From Rhodospirillaceae bacterium (GTDB taxonomy: Bacteria > Pseudomonadota > Alphaproteobacteria > Thalassobaculales > Thalassobaculaceae): a DNA stretch of 64,000 nucleotides. The notes beneath the pieces are model-generated. The model made no database searches. It was not told where the DNA came from and saw only the letters and a program-made list of their open reading frames with translations. Positions 1 through 9,350 of this stretch are shown in pieces. The position numbers and the translations under genes were made by a program. Numbering within the stretch: the first letter of the stretch is position 1; each line of letters starts with the position of its first letter. The DNA lies in the NCBI GenBank assembly GCA_018401495.1, contig JAGYJX010000015.1, forward strand, positions 248,001 to 312,000, given 5' to 3'.

Positions 1-342
1 CAGGGCGGCGATGAAGATCAGATACACGATCGGCAACAGCAGCAGCAGCGATCCCAGCATGTCGACCATCGCCTTCCGGCGGACGCTGGCGTCCCGATAG
101 AAGATGTCGACCCGGACATGCCCGTCGTGCAGGAGCGTGTAACCGGCCCCCACCATGAACAGGATGCCGTGCATGTAGATGATGGATTCCTGCATCATCA
201 ACGAACTGATGCCGAAGACGTAGCGCATGATGACGACGGCGAACTGAACCACGACCATCGTGATCGACAGCCAGGCGGTGGCGCGTCCGATCCAGTCGTT
301 CGACCAGTCCACCGCAGCGGCGACCCTACCGAGTGCGTGCAC
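1..342 (-). CDS. dctQ: TRAP transporter small permease (DctQ), 3' part beyond the window
   Basis: This is the small four-helix membrane subunit of a tripartite ATP-independent periplasmic (TRAP) transporter. The 114 residues visible show a first helix around residues 22-42, a second from about 57, a short loop with HDGHVRVDIFY, which is typical of DctQ proteins, and a third Leu-rich helix near residues 95-112. The GTG at 342 is the start because an in-frame TAA lies two codons upstream. The C-terminus and presumably the large permease dctM lie past position 1. It follows dctP in the same direction after a strong hairpin. The family assignment is firm. Confidence 0.85.
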   Translation of the reverse strand, partial: MHALGRVAAAVDWSNDWIGRATAWLSITMVVVQFAVVIMRYVFGISSLMMQESIIYMHGILFMVGAGYTLLHDGHVRVDIFYRDASVRRKAMVDMLGSLLLLLPIVYLIFIAAL

Positions 343-445
343 CTTTTAATCCCCTGTGTGAAGGACGGCCGGCCTGCCGCGTCGGTGTTCGCCGTCTTGT
401 CGGGGCCGGGCCTCGCGACGTCTCCCTGGCGTCGCAAAGAACGAA

Positions 446-475
446 GGGATCCCGCGCCCAGTGTCGCGGGATCCC
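446..475 (-). terminator. Intercistronic hairpin between dctP and dctQ
   Basis: A perfect 11-bp inverted repeat (GGGATCCCGCG with its complement) encloses an 8-nt loop in the 169-bp gap between dctP and dctQ. On the minus strand it is followed by a T-rich stretch (TTCGTTCTTTG). It probably stabilises the dctP message or attenuates read-through into the permease genes, so that binding protein exceeds permease. This role is inferred; the structure is seen directly. Confidence 0.65.
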
Positions 476-511
476 CCCGTGTCAGTCAGGGCGCCGGGCG
501 CCCCGCGGCAC

Positions 512-1607
512 TCAGCCGTACTTGAAGTCCAGGCGACGCGCGGAGAAGTAGGACTCTTCCGCGAGACGCGACCAGGAGATGGCGTTCTTCCGGTTGGCCA
601 GGAAGCTCGCGACGACCTCCTTGGTGATGTCGTCGGAGTTGGCGAGTCCGGCAATGACTTCACCGGAGGCAGCGCCGATGGCCTTCAGGACGTCGTCGGA
701 GAACCGCTTGAGCTGGACGCCGTGCTTGGTCAGCAGGGTGTTGAGGGCATCGCCGTTCTTGGCGTTGAACTCGGCGTGCGCGCGGGAATTCTCGCCCATG
801 CAGACGCGTCGAGATGATGCCCTTCTGGGTCGGCGTGAAGCTCTCCCAGACGTCGAGGTTGATGCCGAGGGACTGCGCCGGCGCCGGCTCGTGGAAGCCC
901 GGGTAGTAGTAGAACTTGGCGACCTTGTAGAAGCCGAACGCCAGATCGTTCCACGGGCCGACCCACTCGGTGGCGTCGATCGCGCCGGACTGCAGCGCCG
1001 GGAAGATTTCGCCGCCGGGGAGGTTGACGACCGCGACGCCGAGGCGACGCATCACCTCGCCACCGAGGCCCGGCATCCGCATCTTGAGGCCCTTGAGGTC
1101 CTCGACCGAGTTGATTTCCTTGTTGAACCAACCGCCCATCTGCACGCCGGTGTTGCCGCAGATGAAGCCCTTGATCTTGTCCTTCTGCGCGAGCTTGTCC
1201 CACAGTTCCTGACCGCCGCCCCAGTAGATCCAGGCGTTGAGCTCGTCGGTGGTCATGCCGAACGGGACGGTGCAGAAGAAGTTGTAGGCGACGCTCTTGC
1301 CCTGCCAGTAGTACTCGGCGCCGTGATACATGTCGGCGGTGCCGGCGGCGACCGCGTCGAAGCTCTGGAACGGCGGCACCAATTCTCCGGCTGCGAACAG
1401 CTTCACGGTCAGCTGGCCGTCGGTCAGGGCGGTGATGTTGTCGGCGATGCGCTGGGCAGCCGTCCCGAGACCCGGGAAATTCTTCGGCCAGGTCGTCACC
1501 AGCTTGAGTTCGCGCTTGCCCTGAGCGATCGCCGGCGTGGCGAGCGCGGTCGCCGCGGCCGCGACACCCGCAACGCTAGCCCCGGCAATAAATGAACGAC
1601 GCTTCAT
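512..1607 (-). CDS. dctP: TRAP transporter substrate-binding protein (DctP), frameshifted near 800
   Basis: This is a periplasmic solute-binding protein of about 364 residues for a TRAP transporter. The N-terminus has a twin-arginine motif (KRRSFIAG) and a hydrophobic stretch ending in TPAIAQ, which suggests Tat export. Mature sequence starting VTTWPKNFPGLG resembles the TakP-like, 2-oxo-acid-binding branch, but the ligand is only a guess. GGAG lies 8 nt before the ATG at 1607. The frame shifts at about 800-815: residues up to GIIST are in one frame and MGENSRAHAEF onward in another, probably by one inserted base. It is transcribed ahead of dctQ. Confidence 0.88.
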
Positions 1608-1680
1608 GGTTTTCTCCCATCCGTGTTGCTCCGTCCGGCGCATCGCGCGCGGATCGTCCCCCGTTGCCGCACAGGCTCGT

Positions 1681-1711
1681 GCGACGCGTGGCCCTGAACC
1701 ACGCAGGTCGC
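1681..1711 (-). promoter_or_regulatory. Inverted repeat in the dctP leader
   Basis: GCGTGG and CCACGC face each other across 7 nt (1686-1704), and the repeat is extended by GCGAC and GTCGC outside. It lies immediately downstream of the proposed -10 box of dctP, so it could be an operator or a 5' UTR hairpin. No regulator can be assigned from the sequence. Confidence 0.4.
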
Positions 1712-1715
1712 GCGG

Positions 1716-1743
1716 ATTATAGAGAAGCGAGGGTGGCGCGCAA
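1716..1743 (-). promoter_or_regulatory. Candidate sigma-70 promoter of dctPQ
   Basis: Read on the minus strand, TTGCGC (1738-1743) is followed after 16 bp by a perfect TATAAT (1716-1721). It lies in the gap between bpt and dctP, about 110 bp before the dctP start. A consensus -10 is unusual in such GC-rich sequence, which supports the call, but no start site is measured. Confidence 0.5.
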
Positions 1744-1768
1744 CAAGCGACCCGGCGGGCGCGGACGC

Positions 1769-2500
1769 TCAGGCCGCGTCCTCGGCAAGTTCCAGCCAGC
1801 CGGAAGGACCCAGGCATTCGACCGGTTGGAACTGGGTCTTGTAGGCCATCTTTCGGCTCCCCCGGACCCAGTAGCCGAGATAGACGTAGGCCAAGCCACG
1901 CTCACTGCTCCGCCGGACCAGGTCGAGAATCATGAATCGCCCGAGCGCCCGCTTGTCCGCGCCCGGCTCGAAGAAACTGTAGACAGCCGAGAGGCCATCG
2001 TCCTGATGGTCGATCAACATCGTCGCCCAGAGAATCCCGCGTGGGTCCCGGTATTCGATCAAGTCGGTCTCGATCGGCGAGCGCTCGACCATGGCGGCGT
2101 AATCCGGATAATCCATGAGGGCCATTTCGCCGTCACCGTGGCGACCGACCTGATACCGGGCGAACAGCTCGAACTGCTCGCGGGTGGCCTCGTTTGGAAC
2201 CACTTCGCCGAGCAGGTCGGCGTTCGAGCGGAGGACCCGGCGGTGGCCCCGAGTCCACCGGAAGTCGGCGGTGCGCAGCCGCACCGGAACGCAGCCCGAG
2301 CATCCGATGCAGGCCGGCCGGTAGGCGAGATGCTGGGTGCGCCGGAAACCGGCACGGGCGAGGGTATCGTGGGCGTGACGACCACGCCGCGTCGAAAGGT
2401 CGCAAACCAGCCGCCGCTCCTGCAGGCCGGGCAGGTAGGGACACGGCATCGGAAGCGTGTGGAAGAAGGTCAGCGGCGGCGCCAGGGTTGCATCGTGCAT
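1769..2500 (-). CDS. bpt: Aspartate/glutamate leucyltransferase (Bpt, R-transferase family)
   Basis: The 243-residue protein belongs to the bacterial arginyl/leucyl-tRNA-protein transferase family. This family attaches leucine from Leu-tRNA to N-terminal Asp or Glu, making an N-degron for ClpS/ClpAP. The Cys-rich N-terminal segment (CPYLPG near residue 20, then CIGCSGC near 65), the YLGYW signature near 214 and the RKMAYK motif after it are characteristic. The length is normal for the family. The ATG at 2500 is only 13 nt after the alpha-E gene, so it appears to be the last gene of that operon. Placement beside an ATP-grasp/alpha-E pair is the unusual aspect. Confidence 0.92.
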   Translation of the reverse strand: MHDATLAPPLTFFHTLPMPCPYLPGLQERRLVCDLSTRRGRHAHDTLARAGFRRTQHLAYRPACIGCSGCVPVRLRTADFRWTRGHRRVLRSNADLLGEVVPNEATREQFELFARYQVGRHGDGEMALMDYPDYAAMVERSPIETDLIEYRDPRGILWATMLIDHQDDGLSAVYSFFEPGADKRALGRFMILDLVRRSSERGLAYVYLGYWVRGSRKMAYKTQFQPVECLGPSGWLELAEDAA

Positions 2501-2513
2501 GGTGGCCCCGGTC

Positions 2514-3494
2514 TCAGCCCGCGTCGGGAGTCGACGGCGCGCCGCAGAACTCCTGTCGGACGGCGGCGGTGATGGCGATGAGTTGCCGTTGCAGGTAGTC
2601 GGAAAACTCGTGCAGGCCGTACTGGATTACCGAATCGGGCGTGTGACCGGCGAGCGCCGCACGGGTCTCGTCCAACAGTTCCATCGCTCCGCTGCCGGCC
2701 CGCAGGCCGTAGCCGGATCGGAGGCGATGCAGATGGCCGTCGATCTCCGACAGGCACAGCGCGATCGACCGTGGGAAGCTCATGTTGAAGAGCAGGAAGG
2801 CGGCCACCTGCTTGGGCTGCATGCCGCGCGGGTGCTCGCGCCGGTAGGCGTGGTAGCCGGCGACCGAGCGCAGCAGCGAGTTCCACTGGCTGACGTCGAC
2901 CGGGCTTCCCGCCTGCTGGTTTGGCGGCAACAGCAGAAGGTACTTGATGTCGAGCAGGCGGGTGGTCTGGTCGGCCCGCTCGATCTCCCGCCCGATCAGG
3001 TAGAAATACCAGGATTGGTCGCGGAAGAAGGTGCCTTCGGTGATCCCGGTGTGGGTCTGGCATTCTTCCTTGATGACCGAGCACACCCGCGACAGCTCGC
3101 TCGGCTTCAGGTCGTCGGGCGTCAGGGTCGACATGGTGTTGTTGAAGACGTTGAGATGGCTCCACATTTCGGTCGAGATCATCGGCCGTAGCGACCGCGC
3201 GTTCTCCTTGGCGGCGCGGATGCCGGAAATGATCGACGAGGGGTTCTCGCGGTCGAGAACATAGAAATGCACGACGTTGGCGTAGGAGGCGACGTCGTAG
3301 GATTTGTCGAAACGTTCCTCGTCGGCGTTCAACTGCACGATCGAGCGCCAGTTCTGGCTGCCGCGGGAATCCCGCGAGAAGTGCAGGTTGACGTCGAGGA
3401 TCCGCGCCAGGCTCTCGGCGCGTTCCATGTAGCGGCCGAGCCAGAGGGCACAGTCGGCGTAGCGGGCGAGCAGAAACTTGGTTCCGATCGTCAT
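2514..3494 (-). CDS. Alpha-E domain protein (DUF403, COG2307)
   Basis: The 326-residue, mostly helical protein matches the alpha-E family in full length. It begins [20 protein letters not shown], has the [15 protein letters not shown] segment and [20 protein letters not shown] in the middle. The family has no proven biochemical activity; it almost always travels with circularly permuted ATP-grasp proteins and is thought to act with them in amide-bond formation on peptides. Its ATG overlaps the stop of the ATP-grasp gene (ATGA at 3491-3494), so the two are translationally coupled. bpt follows after 13 nt. Confidence 0.88.
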   Translation of the reverse strand: MTIGTKFLLARYADCALWLGRYMERAESLARILDVNLHFSRDSRGSQNWRSIVQLNADEERFDKSYDVASYANVVHFYVLDRENPSSIISGIRAAKENARSLRPMISTEMWSHLNVFNNTMSTLTPDDLKPSELSRVCSVIKEECQTHTGITEGTFFRDQSWYFYLIGREIERADQTTRLLDIKYLLLLPPNQQAGSPVDVSQWNSLLRSVAGYHAYRREHPRGMQPKQVAAFLLFNMSFPRSIALCLSEIDGHLHRLRSGYGLRAGSGAMELLDETRAALAGHTPDSVIQYGLHEFSDYLQRQLIAITAAVRQEFCGAPSTPDAG

Positions 3495-4938
3495 GCCTCG
3501 AGCACCCAGGTGTCCTTGGAGCCACCGCCCTGGCTCGAGTTGACGATCAGCGATCCGCGGCGCAGCGCCACCCGGGTCAGCCCGCCCGGCAGGACCCAGG
3601 ACGACTGCCCCGTTACCACGAACGGCCGGAGGTCGACATGGCGAGGCTCGATCATGCCGTCGATGAGGGTCGGGCAGACCGAGAGATCGATCATCGGCTG
3701 GCTGATGAAGTTGGCAGGGTCCGCCAGCAGCTTGGCGCGGATGTCCTCGATCTCCTCGCGGCTGGCTCGCGGGCCGATCACGATCCCGTAGCCCCCTGAT
3801 TCGCCCACCGGCTTGACCACCAGGTTCTCGAGGTTCGCGAGGGTGTAGGCGAGACCCTCCCGCTCGCGGCAGATATGGGTGTCGACGTTGTCGAGGATCG
3901 GGTCCTCGGACAGGTAGTAGCGGATGATCCGCGGCATGTAGGCGTAAACCGCCTTGTCGTCTGAACAGCCGGTCCCGACGGCGTTGGCCAGCCCGACATT
4001 GCCCTTGGCGTAGGCACCGAAGATTCCCGGCACTCCCAGAAGGCTCTCGGGGTTGAAGACCTGCGGGTCCAGGAAGGCGTCGTCGATCCGCCGGTAGATC
4101 GCGTGCACCGGAGCCTTGCCGGCGGTGGTCCGCATCCACACCCGGTCGTCCTCGACGAACAGGTCCGACCCTTCGACGAGCGGCACGCCCATTTCGCGCG
4201 CCAGGAACACGTGCTCGAAATAGGCCGAGTTGAACACCCCGGCGACAGCAACACCACCTGCGGGTCGGTCACCGCGCCCGGCGCCATCTCGGCGACCGCT
4301 TCCAGCAGCTTCTGGCCGTAATCGCTGACCGGCCGGATGCCGATCTCCTCCATCATGTCCGGAAAAGTGCGCTGCATCATGTGGCGGTTCTCGACCACAT
4401 AGGACACCCCGGACGGCGTTCGGGCGTTGTCCTCCAGGACCTTGAACTGCCCGAGATGGTCGCGCACGAGGTCGACGCCGCAGACGTTGACGTACGCCCC
4501 GTGGGGGACGGCGACCCCACGCATCTGCTCGCGGTAGTAGGCGTTGCCGTAGATGAGTTCGGCCGGCACCACACCATCCTTGAGGATGCGCCCCTCGTGA
4601 TAGACGTCGTGCAGGAACAGGTTGATCGCGGTGACGCGCTGCTTGGATCCCCGTTCGATGACGTCCCAGTCGCGCGGCGAGATGATGCGAGGGATAACGT
4701 CGAACGGCAGGATCCGGTCGATGACATCGCGCTCGGAGTAGACGGTAAAGGTGATGCCGAGGTTGTAGAGTTCGCGTTCCGCGGTCTCGGCCCGGCGCAC
4801 CAGGTCCGAAAGGGTGAGGCGGCCAATGCGGTTGCGGACCATATAGGCGTGCTCCGCCGGGGCACCGTCGCCCCCCAGCATCTCGCACCAGTGGCTCAGT
4901 CTGTCGTAGGCGGTCAGCAGATCTGTTCCGTCGCTCAT
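3491..4938 (-). CDS. Circularly permuted ATP-grasp protein (DUF404/DUF407), frameshifted near 4238
   Basis: About 482 residues match the CP_ATPgrasp family (COG2308). Recognisable segments are [38 protein letters not shown]-like [15 protein letters not shown], and in the second half [30 protein letters not shown] and the closing [15 protein letters not shown]. The family is predicted to use ATP to form amide or peptide bonds, with an unknown substrate. The frame breaks where five G should precede TGTTC but only four are present (about 4236-4240). The start at 4938 is the family start, [12 protein letters not shown]. It heads the operon with the alpha-E gene and bpt. No transglutaminase or Anbu protease, the usual partners, is found in this window. 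Confidence 0.9.
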
Positions 4939-5047
4939 GCGCTCCCCGGGGCCACTCCTCGCACGGCCCGCTACCGGACCGCGCGCGCTTCCAGGCTAAG
5001 AGCAACGGCGCCCGACCACAACCGGGATACCGGGCATCCCGGAGCCG

Positions 5048-6351
5048 TCAGCCGAACGCAGCGGCGGGAGGGTCCCGGCTCGCGCTGCGCTTAGGGGGAG
5101 GGGTTGGCGCCGACGGAGCGGCGGGTGTGGAGGGGCTTGCGCCTGCACCCCTCTCAAATGTCGTCATCAAGTCAGTGATCGCGCCCCTCTCCTCTTCGTC
5201 ATCCCGGACCGGACCGCCACCGGCGGGACGGATCCGGGACCTACGAAGCGACCGGCGCCGGCCACCGCTGCGGCGGCCGCGGTCAGCCGCCGGTGCGGGG
5301 CGCCGGCGGGCTTCCCCGTCGTCGAGGACCGGCCCCGGTGCCGGCGCTCGGCGTCCCGGCGGGGCGCCGCCGTCGGCCGCCGCGCGTCGCCGCGCCTCGT
5401 CCGCGGCGATCTGCCTGCCCTCGGGACCGGAGGCCGAGAGGTGCTTGAGGATGATGCTGATGCGCCGGTTGGTTGGATCGGCAGGATCCTCCACCAGCGG
5501 ATCACGGTCGGCCTTGCCGACGACCTCGTCGATCCGGCTCTCATCGACGCCGTTTTCCACCAGCACCCGCCGCGACGCGTTCGCCCGATCCGACGACAGG
5601 TCCCAGTTTGTGTAGGTCGAACCCGGCGCAAACTGCTTGGAATCGGTGTGGCCGGTGATCTCGATCTTGTTCGGCAGCTTGGCGACGACCTCCGACACCT
5701 TGCTGAGGATCTGCCGGGTCTTCTCGTACATCGAGGCGCTGCCGTTCGGGAACAGGGCGACGCGCTCCTGGTCGAGCAGCTGGATGCGCAGCCCCTCGGG
5801 GTGGAGTCGATCTGGATCGATTCGGCGACGTCCGCCAGCTCGGGAGATTTCTCGATGGCTTCCTTGATCGCCTCCTCGGCGTCCTCGAACTGCTGCTGCT
5901 CGCGCTCGCGCAGGAGCTGCTCGACGACCTCCTGGTTGATCGTGCCTTCCTCGTCCTCGCGCGAGCCGAGGCGTGACTCGATGTTTTCCGGGTCGTCGGA
6001 GTCCGGGTCCAGGGATTCCGTTCGTTCGGCCTGCGGCCGTGCCACCTGGGGGGTGGCGATCTGCGGCGGCGAGCTCGCCGATTTGAGCGCACCCGGGACG
6101 GTGATCGAGGTGCCGCCCAGCACCCCGCCCGAGCCGGAGCGGGTGGCGCGGGAGACGGCGGTCGGGTCGAAGTAGTTGGAGATGCCCATCTTCTGCTCCT
6201 CGGTCGTGGCGTTGAGCAGCCACAGGAGCAGGAAGAACGCCATCATCGCGGTCACGAAATCGGCGTAGGCGACCTTCCAGGCGCCACCGTGGTGGCCGCC
6301 ATGGCCACCCTTCTTGACCTTCTTGATGACGATAGTCGCGTGGTTATCCAC
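5048..6351 (-). CDS. motB: Flagellar stator protein MotB, frameshifted near 5800
   Basis: This is the peptidoglycan-anchored stator subunit. It has a basic N-terminus, one helix (AYADFVTAMMAFFLLLWLL, residues 29-47) with the ion-binding Asp31, an acidic, Glu/Gln-rich linker (about 130-185), and an OmpA-type domain with IEITGHTDSKQF and TNRRISIILKHL. The frame breaks at about 5800, where one C of a C run before GAG is missing. After about residue 310 the chain becomes a Pro/Arg/Ala-rich tail of about 120 residues, which may itself contain another indel, so the C-terminus is uncertain. The start is GTG at 6351, with GAGGAGGA 10 nt upstream. It follows motA after an 85-bp gap. Confidence 0.88.
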
Positions 6352-6436
6352 CGACCGGCATCCTCCTCAAATTCTGGCTACGCATGACCAAGCAAACACG
6401 GGGCCAGCGACGGCGCCCGCGCGGTGTCGCGGACGA

Positions 6437-7298
6437 TCAGACCGGCGGGAGCGCGGCCACCGCTTCCTCGACCTCGAAGAACGACGGGCGGTCCTTCGAC
6501 ATCAGGGCTTTGCGGGCGAACTCCACCGACACCGCCGGGGCATAGCCGGAGACGTGCGCGAGCAGGCCGGCCCGGATGCAGCCCAGGTACTTGGCGTCGG
6601 CGGCAAACACGTTTCCCATGGCCGACGCCAAGGGGCTGACGTAGCCGTAGGCCAGCAGAATTCCGAGGAAGGTACCGACGAGCGCGGCGCCGATGAGTTT
6701 GCCGAGCACCTCGGGAGGCTCGGTGATCGAGCCCATGGTCTTGATGATCCCCAGCACCGCCGCGACGATCCCCGAGCGCCGGAAAGCCGTCGCCCATGGT
6801 CTGGAAGGCGCTCTGAACCTGGGCGTCCTCGGCGTGGTGGGTCTCCAGCTCCTCGTCCAGCAGGTCGGCGAGTTCGTGCGGGTTGTCGGTTCCGAGGGTC
6901 ATCATCCGGAGATAGTCGCAGAGAAATTCCATGGCGTGGTGATCCGCGGAAAACCGCGGAAACGCTTGGAACAGGCTGCTTTCCTCGGGTCTCTCGATGT
7001 GCGACTCGATGGCCAGCATCCCCTTGGTCTTGGCGAGCTTGAAGATCGCGTAGAGCAGGGAGAGAAGCTCGAGGTAGTCATCCTTGTTGTATTTTGGGCC
7101 CCGCAGCGCGGCCTTGAAGCCGTAGCCGGCCTTGGCGAGGATGTATTTCGGGTTCGCGACAATGAACGCGCCGACCCCGGCGCCGCCGATGATCACCAGT
7201 TCGAACGGTTGCCAGAGCGGCCCGAGCTTGCCACCCATGGCCATGTAGCCGCCGATACAGCACACGGTCACAGTAACCCAGCCGATGATCACAAACAT
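6437..7298 (-). CDS. motA: Flagellar stator protein MotA, frameshifted near 6772
   Basis: The approximately 286-residue membrane protein forms the torque-generating stator with MotB. The N-terminal pair of helices (MFVIIGWVTVTVCCIGGYMAMGG and the FELVIIGGAGVGAFIVANP segment), the cytoplasmic loop with RPEESSLFQAFPRF, and the last two helices (LGIIKTMGSI, LVGTFLGILLAYGYVSPL) are all present. A GGGG in place of GGG at 6770-6773 breaks the frame between FPAL and GIVAAVLG. It is upstream of motB on the same strand. No other flagellar gene is in the window. Confidence 0.9.
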
Positions 7299-7327
7299 GA
7301 TCGGCTCCCGTCTCCGAACGACCCCCA

Positions 7328-7342
7328 GGGCGAATATCGCCC
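7328..7342. promoter_or_regulatory. Short perfect hairpin upstream of motA
   Basis: GGGCGA-ATA-TCGCCC, a 6-bp stem with a 3-nt loop, lies 30 bp before the motA start. It could be an untranslated leader structure. No function can be assigned. Confidence 0.3.
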
Positions 7343-7373
7343 GCTAATGATTGATAATTCGCTAACTTAGCTG

Positions 7374-7397
7374 GCTTGCCAACACAATCTGGCAAGC
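7374..7397. promoter_or_regulatory. 24-bp palindromic operator-like site between motA and the flavin reductase gene
   Basis: Perfect 8-bp arms GCTTGCCA and TGGCAAGC are separated by 8 bp (ACACAATC). The flanks are AT-rich for this genome (TTGATAATTCGCTAACTTAG on one side, GACTGAAAAAATAGG on the other), as expected of a promoter region. It could control motAB or the divergent flavin reductase gene. The binding protein is unknown. Confidence 0.45.
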
Positions 7398-7511
7398 GAC
7401 TGAAAAAATAGGAATTTTCCATCAAGTGCTAAGCTTCGCCGGGAGCGGGTTTGAAACCGGCCCTGGGCCGCGATATGTAGGGCAGGACGCGCGTCACCGC
7501 CGAGGCTTTGC

Positions 7512-7988
7512 ATGATCAATGATCCGTCTGCCTTCAGGGCTGTGCTCGGTCGCTACGCGACGGGCGTCGCGGTCGTCACCACGCGCGGCGCGAACGGCAT
7601 CCCGGTCGGGCTGACGGTCAGCAGCTTCACCTCGGTCTCGCTCGATCCGCCACTGGTGCTGTTCTGCATCGACCGTTCGGCGGGCAGCGAGCCGGTGTTC
7701 GCCAGCGCCGACTGTTTCGCGGTGAACATTCTCGCCACGTCGCAGGCGGCCGTTTCCGCCCGTTTTGCCGACCCGGCCTCGGAGCGTTTCGTCGAGGACC
7801 GGACGGTCGAGTGGGGGACCGGGGCGCCGGTGCTCGCCGACGCCATGGCGGCGCTCGAATGCCGGGTGCACGCGCGCTATGACGGCGGCGACCACGTGAT
7901 CATGGTCGGGTGCGTCCTGCGGGCCGAGGTGCTCGAGGATACGGCGCCGCTGGTATACTGGCGGGGCAAGTACCGGGCGCTCGCCTGA
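7512..7988 (+). CDS. Flavin reductase-like FMN-binding protein
   Basis: The 158-residue protein has the flavin_reduct (RutF/HpaC/DIM6-NTAB) fold. FRAVLGRYATGVAVVTTRG at residues 8-26 and GLTVSSFTSVSLDPPLVLFC at 33-52 are the classic FMN-contacting segments, and NILATSQ follows. Members use NAD(P)H to supply reduced flavin to two-component monooxygenases or bind flavin without partners. No monooxygenase is adjacent, so the partner is unknown. It is alone between motA (divergent) and ilvA (convergent, 17-bp gap). Confidence 0.85.
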   Translation: MINDPSAFRAVLGRYATGVAVVTTRGANGIPVGLTVSSFTSVSLDPPLVLFCIDRSAGSEPVFASADCFAVNILATSQAAVSARFADPASERFVEDRTVEWGTGAPVLADAMAALECRVHARYDGGDHVIMVGCVLRAEVLEDTAPLVYWRGKYRALA

Positions 7989-8005
7989 TCCCGGCCTGTC
8001 CTCCG

Positions 8006-9244
8006 TCAAATGACCTCGCCGTCGATGGCGCTTGTCCCAAGCAGGCGGGCCTTCAAGCCGAGTTCATCGAACCTGTCCAGTATCTCCCTTACATGATCGG
8101 CGTTGCGGGTTTCGATCACGGCATCGAGATCGGCGTGCTTGACCGGCACGTCCTGGAACAGGCGCTGGTGATAGACCTCGACGATGTTCCCGCCGGTCTC
8201 GCCGATCACCCGAGCGACGGTAGCGAGCACCCCGGGCTCGTCGGAGATCTCGACCCGCAGCCGCACCAACCGGCCGTCGCGCACCAGTCCTCGCATCATC
8301 ACCGAGGCCAGGATTCGGGAATCGATGTTGCCGCCGCAGATTACCGTGGCCACGCGCCGCCCTGCGAACCGTTCGGGCGCGTGAATCAGGGCGGCGATAC
8401 CGGCGGCGCCGGCGCCCTCGGCGACCAGACGCTGCTCCTCGATCAGGATCTGCACCGCCCGCTCGATCGCCCGTTCCGGAACCAGAACGATGTCGTCGAC
8501 CAGCGCCGACACCACGGCCAGGGTAAGGCGACCCGGATCCTTGACGGCGATACCCTCGGCCAGGGTTGTGCCGCCGGACGTCGGCGTCTGGCCGTGCATC
8601 GCCTGCAGCATTGACGGGTAGCTCTCGACCTGGACCCCGACGATCCGAATGGCGGGGTTGATCGCTTTCGCGGCGATCGCGATGCCGCTGATCAGCCCGC
8701 CGCCGCCGATCGGTATCAACAGCGTGTCGGTGTCGGGGACCGCCTCCAGGATTTCCAGGCCGATGGTGCCCTGGCCGCGAATGATGTCGCAGTCGTCGTA
8801 GGGATGCACCAGGACGAGACGCTCTTCGGCGATGAGGCGCTCGGTTTCAATCCGGCAATCCGTCAGCGTTCGCCCCCGCAGCACGACCCGGGCGCCGTGC
8901 GACCGCGTCCGCTCGACTTTCGAGAACGGCGTGGTCTCCGGCATCACGATGGTCGCGGGGATACCCAGGCGGGCGGCATGGTAGGCCACGCCCTGGGCGT
9001 GATTGCCGGCGGACATGGCAATCACGCCGCGCCGACGCTCGTCATGATCCAGGCCGGTCAGTTTCACCAGGGCGCCGCGCTCCTTGAACGAACTGGTGTG
9101 CTGCTGCGTCTCCAGCTTCAGCGCCAGGCGGCAACCGAACATCCGGGACAGCGTCGGGCTGTCCAGCGTCGGCGTGCGGACGACGGCGCCTTGGATGATG
9201 CTCGCGGCGTCGCGGATGGAGTCGACATCGACCGGTATCGGCAT
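8006..9244 (-). CDS. ilvA: Threonine ammonia-lyase with C-terminal ACT domain
   Basis: This PLP enzyme of 412 residues deaminates threonine to 2-oxobutanoate. SSFKERGA holds the PLP lysine (Lys54 counted from the ATG at 9244), SAGNHAQG and the glycine-rich IGGGGLISG bind the cofactor phosphate, and a C-terminal ACT-like domain begins near VRLRVEISDEPGVLATV. The single ACT domain and length resemble the TdcB-like/IlvA family common in alphaproteobacteria. An upstream in-frame ATG at 9259 lacks a ribosome binding site; GGGAA precedes 9244. It could serve isoleucine synthesis or threonine catabolism, and an ilvD remnant exists far away at 61.9 kb. Confidence 0.9.
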   Translation of the reverse strand: MPIPVDVDSIRDAASIIQGAVVRTPTLDSPTLSRMFGCRLALKLETQQHTSSFKERGALVKLTGLDHDERRRGVIAMSAGNHAQGVAYHAARLGIPATIVMPETTPFSKVERTRSHGARVVLRGRTLTDCRIETERLIAEERLVLVHPYDDCDIIRGQGTIGLEILEAVPDTDTLLIPIGGGGLISGIAIAAKAINPAIRIVGVQVESYPSMLQAMHGQTPTSGGTTLAEGIAVKDPGRLTLAVVSALVDDIVLVPERAIERAVQILIEEQRLVAEGAGAAGIAALIHAPERFAGRRVATVICGGNIDSRILASVMMRGLVRDGRLVRLRVEISDEPGVLATVARVIGETGGNIVEVYHQRLFQDVPVKHADLDAVIETRNADHVREILDRFDELGLKARLLGTSAIDGEVI

Positions 9245-9350
9245 GACTGTTTCCCGCATCGCCGTGGCGCCGGCGTCAAGACTTCGTTAGCAAGCATTCG
9301 CTTAGTCTGGGCACGTCTGACGGGCCCCGCGTTGGCTTTCGGAGGCTCCC

